A DNA stretch of 37,896 nt, taken from Saprospira grandis DSM 2844 (GTDB taxonomy: Bacteria > Bacteroidota > Bacteroidia > Chitinophagales > Saprospiraceae). Where the stretch lies: contig CAMDAB010000020.1 of assembly GCA_945888475.1 (NCBI GenBank), forward strand, positions 1 through 37,896, read 5' to 3'. The position numbers were made by a program, and so were the translations under genes. Position 1 is the first letter of the stretch. Every line of letters starts with the position of its first letter. The notes beneath the pieces are model-generated. The model had not been told where the DNA came from. It worked only from the letters and a program-made list of their open reading frames with translations, and searched no databases. Shown here piece after piece: positions 24,466-34,000 of the stretch.

Positions 24466-25164
24466 TCATTGTTTAATTTTGACCTTCCAATATCCTCTTG
24501 TTCCTCCTATTCTTTCTATTATTTGTTTTTCTTTAAGAACGTCAATATGAGTCTGCATAGCAGAGGGATTAATTGATAGTTTTCTTGCTAAAGTTCTATA
24601 TCCTACTTTAGGATTTTCAATAATTAATTTCAAAATTGCAATCTGCCTGTCAGACAAAAACGCTAATGCACCACTAATTGCACCACCAATTGCACTACCT
24701 TTACCAACAAGTTCTACACTGTTAAATAGGGTTACCTGAAAACCACCATCTTTTTCTCGAATTAAAGGTTCAGGAAGACCATGTTCACTACAGGAATTAT
24801 ATATTTTTAAAGTGCCACGCCCCCATGTATCGATATATCCTGCCATGAAGCAGGCTTTTGCAATTTTTGGATTACGTGGTCGGGAGCTATGTTCTCCCTT
24901 TAATTCTTCCAGGGTTAATCCAAATGGCAATCCACCTTCATTCCAAATTGAAAGCCTGTCATCAAAAACACGCAGCTGAATATGAGCACCCAAATAAGTT
25001 CTGTGCACTAAGGCATTGAGCAGCATTTCACGCAGCGCAGCCAAGGGATAAATATCTTTGCCGATATATATGATACCGCCAATGGCATTTGCAAAACCGC
25101 AAATCCATTTCAGATAGTCATCGTGCCAACTCTTCTTCCATTCTATGTTTTGTCTTTCACTCAT
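24466..25164 (-). pseudogene. AlbA_2/HATPase/winged-helix regulator with large internal deletion
   Basis: 232 residues, open frame. Residues 1-37 (RQNIEWKKSWHDDYLKWICG, FANAIGGIIYIGKD) are the start of an AlbA_2 (Schlafen-like) DNA-binding domain. At about residue 38 it jumps to IYPLAALREMLLNALVHRTY, which belongs to the ATPase-like domain that normally begins some 200 residues later. The rest is intact: WNEGGLPFGLTLEEL, RNPKIAKACFMAGYIDTWGRG, then a C-terminal winged helix (RTLARKLSINPSAMQTHIDV). Full-length relatives are about 400-480 residues. The deletion is in frame, so a short protein could still be made, but the AlbA_2 fold is destroyed. These genes are frequent in type I restriction-modification loci. 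Confidence 0.7.
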
Positions 25165-25187
25165 ATTTTATACTTTTCATCATTGTC

Positions 25188-25268
25188 CAGAACAGGATTA
25201 CTTGATTACAGGATAAACAAGATTTTTTTAATCTTGTCCTTCCCATAATCTTTTAAAATCCTGTTCTG
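25188..25268. repeat. Nested palindrome of AGGATT-type sequence
   Basis: Outer arms CAGAACAGGATT (25188-25199) and AATCCTGTTCTG (25257-25268) are perfect inverted copies; inner arms ACAAGATT (25217-25224) and AATCTTGT (25230-25237) form a second hairpin. Between them lie AGGATTACTTGATTACAGGAT-like runs, a composition seen in dispersed repeats of many Bacteroidota. It lies upstream of the ATPase remnant and about 80 bp from the NRPS-3 end. 25269-25349 shows no feature. Confidence 0.65.
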
Positions 25269-25349
25269 ACATTTTTCTCACAAGATTCTTATTGTAAACC
25301 CTTTTAAAATCTAAACTTCTGCCCCCATATATGATCAATTACTTGCGAT

Positions 25350-25631
25350 TTTTCAATCATTCAAAACCGACAAAATATCATCAATGTCAAAATCCTCGGC
25401 ATTTGGATTTTCCAAATTTTCATTTTTTGAATCCTCGGCATTTGAATTTAAAATAAAGGCAATGCTCGGATTTTGAATGAAAGAAGCCAGCGGCACAAAA
25501 ATGCCTTTTAGGTTCAATTCATTGGCTAAAGATAATAATTCGATGCTGTTCCAGCCAAAAGAAATGAGGCTATCATTCAAATCGCCAAAGGATTTGTTTC
25601 GGGAACAGAGGGATTCGAACAGTATTTTTTC
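25350..25631. repeat. Direct repeat, right copy (intact NRPS-3 3' end)
   Basis: The intact partner of the copy at 23809-24090: it encodes the last 92 residues and stop of NRPS-3 and keeps ATGATTGA at its end, which at the left copy is the dioxygenase start. Here the ATG leads only to a short dead frame (MIEKSQVIDHIWGQKF). Confidence 0.9.
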
Positions 25632-28049
25632 GGTAGTATTTTCTGCTGGCTGCCAGGCTTTTTTATCTTTTTGCGCCGCCTTGTACCAATTCTGGAGTTG
25701 TTTGCGGTCGGCTTTACCGTTTTGATTGATGGGCCAGCTTTTGCAAAAGAAGACTGCATCGGGCTGTTGATATCGGCTCAAGACTTTTGATAGTTTTTCC
25801 CTGACAGCTTTTTCTTCGCAATTGCCAAAAATAAAGAGCACCGCGGCCTTATCCGCTTCCATGCAGAGACAGTTGTCGACCGATCTTAGCGAAGAGACAA
25901 GCTGCTCAATCAGTGCCGAGGGAACCCTGCGGCCATTTACTTTGATAAAATCATCGTTTAGTCGGCCCTGAACAATGAGTCCGTCTACTGTAATCATTCC
26001 CAAATCGCCGGTCCTGAACAGCCCTGGAGCATCGCCGCTTTCGGCATTTTTACCCACACAACTGCCCTCGATGCAGATTTCCCCCCAAAGACCCATTGCT
26101 TTTAAATTCAAGGCTTTATCCCTGATGCTGATTGTTTGATCGCCGACTGGAAATCCCGAAGGAAAATAACCGTCGCCATTTATTTTTAGGTCTGAAACAG
26201 CGGAGTCGATGCTGCATTCTGTCAGTCCGTAACTGTTGAAAAAACGAATATTTTGAAATTTTTCCGCTTGAAGCTGCTCATAAAATCCACGCTGAATCGG
26301 CTCTGATCCGCAGATGATTGCCTTTAAACTGCTGAGGTCGCTGAGTTCTGGCAACAGATAGCTCAAAAAAGAAGGCGTTGATTCGAAATGACTGACCCTG
26401 TATTTTTTTATCAGTTTGTTAATTTTCAGAGCATCCAGTCGTTCCAAATCAGTTGCCAGCAACATGGTTTCACCACTTAAAATACTGCGCAGCAAATCCC
26501 CAAAAAAAACATCAAATCTTTGGTCGGCCAAAGAGAGATGGACCGAGTGGGCAGTCTTATAAACCCTTTTCCAATCGGGTATGAGGCTGTTCAAGGCCTC
26601 GAATGAAATGAGTATCGTTTTTTGTGAAGCACTGGTGCCGCTGGTTTTGGCAACATAGGCAGTCTGATGTTTTTCAAGTGAGATATTAGGGTCAATGTCC
26701 TGCTGGTAGCTCACTGCTGTACCATTTTTCCAGGCAGCCAGCAATTCAATAATATTTTCAACGGTTCTTTCGGGTTTCAGATAGTGAATTTGCTGTGAAG
26801 GACTGAATTCGAAAGCCTGAATTGTTTTTCTGATTTCATCAAAACTCAAACTTTGACCATTACAAATCAAGGCTGTTTTATTGGGGTCGGCATTGTCAAA
26901 ATCATTCCAGAAATGCTGTTTAGGATTTGAAAAGGGCGACAACAGGGAAGGCTTTTTGCCAATTTTAGCATCTTTGATTTCAAGAAAATCAGCAATTATT
27001 TTTCTGCTGATGTTTGACAAGACGGATTTCCAATAAGTTTCCGACGCAAGATCATTGCGATAATCCAGATGAAGCATCAGACTATTGTCATCGTACTCGA
27101 GCAGGTGAATGCCCAATATGTTATCATCGACAGAAGAGGCTTCAAATGTGAATTTGGATTCGAAATCAGCCGTTTGTGCATAGGATTCTTTCTGATAAGA
27201 GAAAAGTACATTGAATGCAATGGGCAAGGCATGATCATTCAGATAATCGAGCAGCGGATAGTCCTGACATCGAAAGACTTGCATGATTTTTTGCTGCATC
27301 GTCAATGAATTATCCTCTGGCAGAGGCAAAAAATTAACTAAGGTCGGAAAGGCATTTTTCTGATGCGCATTTCGACGGTTGCGAAGCGCAATGCCAATTT
27401 TCAACGCTATCTCAAGGTCTTTTTCGCAAATGACCAGTTCATCGTCCAGATATTGCAGGAGCATTGCCATCAATGTGCTGCCTTTGCTTTCTGCCAAGGC
27501 ATTCAAATGCAATCTCAGCCGTGCATTGAAGCGCTGAGAAAGTCTGCGGACCGAACCCATTCCAAGATCAGTGCTTAGCTGTTTTGAATGAGCATTTTGA
27601 AGCCCTTTGCTGCAGCTTATTTCAGGAAAAAGCGGCGCAGATTCGAAACTTCCTTTGCTGTATTGATTTGTAACTGCCGTCCAGAAAAGATTAAAAGAAT
27701 GGGCATCGGCCAGACAGTGATGCAGGTAAAGCATAAGTCTGATTTTGCCATCCTCCTTCAAAAGCTGAACCGCCCAAAGCTGTTGGTCGAGCGCTATATC
27801 GGGCTGAAAAGCATAGGCTTCGAAACGGCCGTTCCAACTATTGTTTAACTGCCAGCAACTTTTATTTTTGTCGATAGAAAGATAGGGCCATTCCGATTTT
27901 TCCAGCACCGTTTGTATCGATTGCCAAAGTCTTTCATAATCAGCGCCAATCAATTCCGCATTGCCTTTCAATATATTGGAGGCGGCATTGCCGAAATTTA
28001 TTTCACGGTTGAAAAACAATAGTTGATATGGATTGAGCGGCGATATCAT
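25353..28049 (-). CDS. NRPS-3: compact C-A(Orn)-T module
   Basis: 898 residues, short for a C-A-T unit (usually about 1,050). C (about 1-345) has HHCLADA at 110-116, a DG-to-DA change. A (about 375-785) has a degenerate P-loop KTSGTSASQKT in place of TSGTTGxPKG, NSYGLTECS, FRTGDLG and NGKADRKQL. Its code D513 V514 G517 E556 I579 G581 S606 I614 D615 K779 is DVGEIGSIDK, the known Orn code. T has FGWNSIEL with Ser835. The C-terminus is an acidic tail (AEDFDIDDILSVLND), a likely docking peptide. The start overlaps the NRPS-2 stop as TAATG. The 3' end is duplicated at 23809-24090. Confidence 0.92.
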   Translation of the reverse strand: MISPLNPYQLLFFNREINFGNAASNILKGNAELIGADYERLWQSIQTVLEKSEWPYLSIDKNKSCWQLNNSWNGRFEAYAFQPDIALDQQLWAVQLLKEDGKIRLMLYLHHCLADAHSFNLFWTAVTNQYSKGSFESAPLFPEISCSKGLQNAHSKQLSTDLGMGSVRRLSQRFNARLRLHLNALAESKGSTLMAMLLQYLDDELVICEKDLEIALKIGIALRNRRNAHQKNAFPTLVNFLPLPEDNSLTMQQKIMQVFRCQDYPLLDYLNDHALPIAFNVLFSYQKESYAQTADFESKFTFEASSVDDNILGIHLLEYDDNSLMLHLDYRNDLASETYWKSVLSNISRKIIADFLEIKDAKIGKKPSLLSPFSNPKQHFWNDFDNADPNKTALICNGQSLSFDEIRKTIQAFEFSPSQQIHYLKPERTVENIIELLAAWKNGTAVSYQQDIDPNISLEKHQTAYVAKTSGTSASQKTILISFEALNSLIPDWKRVYKTAHSVHLSLADQRFDVFFGDLLRSILSGETMLLATDLERLDALKINKLIKKYRVSHFESTPSFLSYLLPELSDLSSLKAIICGSEPIQRGFYEQLQAEKFQNIRFFNSYGLTECSIDSAVSDLKINGDGYFPSGFPVGDQTISIRDKALNLKAMGLWGEICIEGSCVGKNAESGDAPGLFRTGDLGMITVDGLIVQGRLNDDFIKVNGRRVPSALIEQLVSSLRSVDNCLCMEADKAAVLFIFGNCEEKAVREKLSKVLSRYQQPDAVFFCKSWPINQNGKADRKQLQNWYKAAQKDKKAWQPAENTTEKILFESLCSRNKSFGDLNDSLISFGWNSIELLSLANELNLKGIFVPLASFIQNPSIAFILNSNAEDSKNENLENPNAEDFDIDDILSVLND

Positions 28050-31000
28050 TAAAAATCAAAGCTAAGTTCGTTCCAGATTTTGGGAATTTCATAATGACTA
28101 CAATTGGCAATCGACTGTATTTTGAGTTCAGCACTGCTGAAACGCTGCCATTTCAGAAAGTCAGCTAGCGCAAAGCCCTGCGCGCAATAAAAAACTTCAA
28201 TTGGGCAACTGACAAAACCCTGTTGTTGATAGGCTTCTATCAGCGATTCATGCGCCCTAAGGTAATCAATTATCCGATTATAATCCATGGCATCGGCGGC
28301 AATTTGTCGGGCAATTTCCATAAGTTCTCCTTTAAGATCTACTTTCTGAACAATTTTGCCGTACTCGGGCTGTGCAGTTTTATCAAGGATAATCAGTTTT
28401 TTAACCTTAACGCCATTTTCCTCGAGCCATTTTGCCATTTCAAAAGCAGTGAGTCCGCCCATTGAGTATCCCAGCAGCAGGACTTCTTCCGGCAGTTCGC
28501 CCATGACCATACGCTCACGCAAGAGCAATCGGGCAATTTCTTCAATGCTTTTGCAGCTTTCCTGCCCCATTGCCGCGGGATAACTGAAGGCATAACTATG
28601 CCAATCCTTTGGCAGATTCAGGCTGTTAAAAATAAAACCAAAGCCAATAATTGGCGGCAAAAGCCAAAGTTCTTTCCTGCTATTGCCTTCTTTAAGTTTC
28701 CAGATCAGGTTGTAAGCTGCTGTTTTTAGCGTTGCCCTGCTCAGGAAATTAAGTGTGGGTTCTTTGAAAAAGTCGGCTGCAGAAATTCGGATCTGCAAGC
28801 TTTTTTCAATTTCTTTCAACATGAGCAAGGCCTTGATGCTATTGGCTCCTGCCTCGAAAAAATGCTGACTTTGCAATTTTTGGCTGTCTGTGTATTTATA
28901 CCAGATCTGTTTTAGTTCTGGCGAAATATCCTCAGTTTTTTCAAATGAGTTGTTTCGAATGCCAGCAGGCTTATAGTTTATAATTTGCTTATTTTCGGAG
29001 GACAGTTCCTTTGCCAGATTGAAAAAGGAAAGATGAATTGCTCGAATTTTATCCATCCCGATCTGGCTATGGTCGAATTCCCAACGGAATAAATACTGTT
29101 CATTGATTTGTTCGACGTAGAGTGTCAGCGGAAGACGGGGACGTGCAAGTTCAATTTTTTCCTCAGGCACAAAATTTTCCAGGTAAAAGGGATGCTGAAT
29201 GATAAGCCCCAACTGATGATAGGTCTGAACTGCTATATTTTCAGGATAAATTACAGCTTGGTCGCCTGCAGCAAAGAGCTGTGCAAGTGCCCATTTCTGT
29301 TTTGCAATGTTTATATCTGTACTGTTTTCTGAATCAAAAGCCGGGAAGGGATAGGCCCGCATATGCATCCCGACAGATTCCGCTGTACGGTGGTCGACTG
29401 CCAGTGATAGCCATTTGAGGGCAATTCCAGATGCTTGCAGCGCCTTCGAAAGCAAATGCGAGACTATGACTGTAGGCGTACATTGATAAGTTGCAGCAAG
29501 CTCATGAATTAATGTTGTTTCATTGGTTGAAGCAGGTAAGATTATCGCCTCCTGTAAGGAATTAGTTGCTTTTCGGAAATAAATTTCAGGTCTTTGAATC
29601 AGGCTGAAATAATTTTCCCAATCGACAGGATTTCCGGCGGCTTTCTCATTATTCGTTTCAATTAGCTCATTTTTCCCTTCATAATAATGTTGGAAAATAT
29701 TCAAAAAAGCAGCATCCGAACCTCCGTCATAGACTAGATGATGCGGATTGAAATAGAGATAATTTTTAGTCTTGCAGCTCAAAACTGCCGCTTCGAAAGC
29801 TGGACCTTCCAAAAGATTTATTTCTTTCAGAAAAGCCTGCTCACGGAATTTTTCCAAATCCTCAATCTCTAGTTGCGGCAATATATAATTGTTTGAATCA
29901 AGCGGGATTTCAAATACATCGCCCAAGTCATTTTCTTGAAATTTTACAAAAAGGGACTGGCTGGCTTTCAAAGTTTTTTCAAAAGCAATGCTGAGTTTTT
30001 CAAGGTCGTATGTATTGGGAATTTCAACAATATGCGGTAAATTATAAAGCGCTGCATTGCCATTTTTAACCTCAAACCAGATGGCTTCCTGTGCTTTTGA
30101 AATCTTCCTGAGCGAATCTTGCTTTTTTTCAGTTTTTTGAATTGCAATCGATATCAAATTGGTAAGGCTGCTGAAATTTTCTGCGCCAAAAAGCTGGTGA
30201 ACAGCCATTTTTTCTTCCGATATGCGGTTCCAGCTTCTTACAAAATGCATTGCATCGAAACTGTTTTTGCCTTTTTGGAAAAAATTCTGTTCAGGACTGG
30301 CTTTTTCATTGAAACAATGTTCATAATGGTTCAATACCCGATTGAGTAAATCAGCGCCGTCCAGCAAGGTTTCCTTTTGTACAAATTTCGAAAGGGCAAT
30401 TTTTCTGAGGGCCGCCATATCGGTTTTTCCATTGATATTCAATGGAATTTTATCAATTTGGATAAAGAGGGTTGGCAGATAATAAGTTGGAAATTTTGCC
30501 AATAGCTCTTTTTTGATTTGCTGAATTTCAACCTCCGATAAATTGGCATTGAAAAAAGCGGCCATTTCTGTAGAAAACTCCTGTTCAAAATCGGCTATCT
30601 GCCAATTAATTCCGGGAGAAATGCTGCTCAAAATATTTTCTATTTCTTCCAGTTCGACCCGCTGCCCCCTGATTTTTACCTGCCGGTCGGACCTGCCTCT
30701 GAAATGACAGATGCCCCATTCATCCACAATACCTTTGTCGGCAGATTGCCAGTTCAATGCTTCAGGATTTGTCCATTTTCCATCTACAAAATAGCCGAAT
30801 CCGACAGCAGGACCAGTGATGCAGATAAAGCCCTCGATGCCGTCATTTAATGTTTTTAATGCTTTATCAACTACTTTCAGTTCGCAATGACTCATGGCTT
30901 TCCCAATCGGCACAGGCATCTCAGGCGCATATTCAGTGTGGTTATCTGTTTCGGGATCGAAAAAACTATTGTCGATGGTCGTTTCTGACAATCCATAAGA

Positions 31001-34000
31001 GCTGATGACGAGTTGAGTCAGATCCTTTGTTTTATAAAGTGCATTTAATTCCGACATTTTCCAACTGTCAGAACCGACAATCAGCAGTCTCAGACTTGGA
31101 TAATCTTTCAGCTCAACGGAATCGGCCAGCCACCAACGGGCAATGAGCGGCGTAGTTTCGAAAACCGTGACTGAAAATGTTTTGATTTTCTGCAACATCA
31201 GCATGGGGTCTTTGCGTTCTGTTGCATTCAAAAGTAAGATCGCAGCACCATTAAAAAAAGTTCTGCCGATATCGCCCAATGACACATCAAAAGAGAAAGA
31301 AGCCGCCTGCATACAGCAGTCGGAGGTATTCATTCCATAATCGGAAATCCAGGCTTCGACAGCCGCAGCATATCCTATTTTACTAACTCCCACCAGTTTT
31401 GGCAACCCAGTTGTGCCCGAAGTGGCAATCACATACTGAAGATGTTGATTGACAGCTTCACTAAGGCGGATATTTTCTGCCAATGATTTTATATGTTGAA
31501 TTCTATCTTCCGATGTTTCGGAATCAACCGGGATAAAAGGAATTTCTTCAATAAGGTGGAAAAGCAGTTTTATAATAGCATTTTCATTCCTTTCGAGTAT
31601 TAAAACATCGATTCCTTCTGATTTTTTGACATGATTTTTGGCGTAACCAGCAATGCTTTCATTTAATTCGGCATAACTCCAGCGGCTTTGCTCAAAGTAA
31701 AGAGCTGTATTGTTTGCATATTGCTTTAGAACCCTTTCCCATAGCTGCTTGAGCGAAGCGACATTTGGATATTTTTTTGAATCTTTTTCCTGCTCCAGCC
31801 TGAAAAAATCCTCTTGAATTTTTCTGATAGCAGACTCCGAAAAGCAATCGCGCTGGTATTCCCATGAAAAAATCAACTCCTTATCTTCTTCAATAAAGTC
31901 GAGCGAGAGCAGATAATCGCTGCTTGCCCTTTTGAAATCAAGACTTTCGAATTTGCTTTGCTCTTTTTGAGAATGGTAGAGATAAGTGGCATTGAAAAAA
32001 GGTAAGCCGTTTTTCTGATTTTTATCCAGTTGGGCAATTTCGGAAAAAGGGGTATTTCTTTTATCGAAAAGCAGACGCCAGTTTTTAAGTACTTCGTTAG
32101 CTGAATCTGCATCGGTTCTGAAAGGCAGCATATTGACCGACATGGCTGCAATATGGTTTTCAGAACCAAAAGACCCAATATTTACCGGGAGGCCAACTGC
32201 CTGATTGCCATCTTTATAATAATTTTTCCATAAGCGGCTGAATAAAATAAGACCAGCTTCGAAAAGGCTGCAATGGTATTCCCCGCAAAGTTTTTCCAGG
32301 CTTTCTCTTTCGTATTGCGAGAGTTTGAAATTCAAGCGATTTACGCCATTGTCCAAACTATTTTTTCTTAGGAAGGGAAGCGTTTTTATTTCAATGTCTT
32401 TGAGATAATTTGCCCAAAAATCCCTGTCTATTTTTTCTTCTTTTGGTGCAATAAGTTTTATTTCACCGAAACTGCCGCTATTGAGGTCCTGCTGAAGTTT
32501 TTTCCACAACTGTTCCAGTCCCAGCCCATCCAAAAGCGCATGATTTACTTTAAATGCTAGGTAATTTTCCTGCCCGGAACTGCCTAAAAAACTCATGAAA
32601 AGACTCTTTTCTGTAGGCAGAAATGTATGCTCAACATAGTTGATAAACGCTGCTTTGTCCTCAACTTTTAGTTCAAAAATAGCAGGCTCAGCATTTTTCC
32701 AGACATATTTATTGTCTTTGGCAATTGCAGCCAGGTGCAGATTTTGCTGCTTTAGTATCCAATTTTTGATTGCTGCAAGGTCGCTATCTTTTGGTAATAC
32801 GATGCCGCTGTTGATCCAATAGCTATGGAAAAACTGTTCGTCCGATTCGGATAGAAATAAAATTCTGGCTGCAGTGGAATACAGTTCCTGTCCGGCTTCA
32901 ATCAATACTTCTGCTGTAATTGCTGAATCTTTAGCGTCGACAATATTCAAATCTGCAAGGCAGCTAATCCCCAGAATTTTATTAATTTCGATATTAATTT
33001 TCAGTTTGGTTTTCAATAAACCCGAAAACTTGAGCGCATCGATCGAATTCAGGCCATTTGCATACCAGGAAAGTGAAGAACTGATATTTTTATTGGGAAA
33101 AAGCGCTGATAGAATCGCTGCCAAATCAGTATCCAAGTTCTTTTCGGCATTTTTAATACTAAGATTTTCGGCTATTTCAAGCAATTTTTGCCGATCTACT
33201 TTGCCATTTTTATTCAGTGGAAAATCGGGTAGATACTCGATAAAATGCGGAATTGCATAAAATGGCAGCCAGTTCTGCAGTTTTTCCCTGTCGGGAATTG
33301 TCGATGGTTTTTTCGATTTTGCAAAGGCAAAAAGCTGTTTGCCATCGCTGAGTACTACCCAATGCTCAATAGCAGACCATTCAGCAAGGGCCGATTCGAT
33401 GCGGGAAAGTTCAATTCTTTGTCCATTTATTTTGATCTGATTGTCTTTTCGGCCTCTGAAAAACAGGTTTCCTTCAGCATCGCTAAATCCAAGGTCGCCC
33501 GTTCTGTAGGCCTTCTGACCCAGGTATTCAAAAAACTTTTCATGATTGTCGGAATTGGCATATCCCAAACCGACGGCAGGGCCATAAACAATGATTTCAC
33601 CCTCCTGAAAGGGCGCTGCAGCTTTGTTATTACTGTCAAAAATACTGAGTCCGCAATGCGCAAATGCAGTTCCTAATGGCAATAAATGAGCTTCGTATTG
33701 CCCTTTATTCTCAAAACTAGATGCCAGTACCGAACATTCCGAAGGTCCGTAAAATTGAAAAAGGCGTGCATTTGGAAATTTTTTGTGTAGTTTAGAATGA
33801 AGATGTGGTGGAACCTTATCACCACCGGTCATGATGATGCGGCTTTTGTCATCTGCTTCGCTATGGTCTATCCATTGCTCCAATAAAGATGGAACCATGT
33901 GAAAGGCACTCACATCCTCAAGCGCTTCGGCTAATTTTTGGCTGTCGGATAAAATTTCCTTATCAATCAGTCGGGTTTCCCAGCCTTTCCACAAGGGGAA

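Noticed and set aside
23809-25631. Diversity-generating retroelement template/variable repeat pair
   Set aside because: Mismatches between the two copies involve all bases and are not confined to template adenines, and no reverse transcriptase is present.
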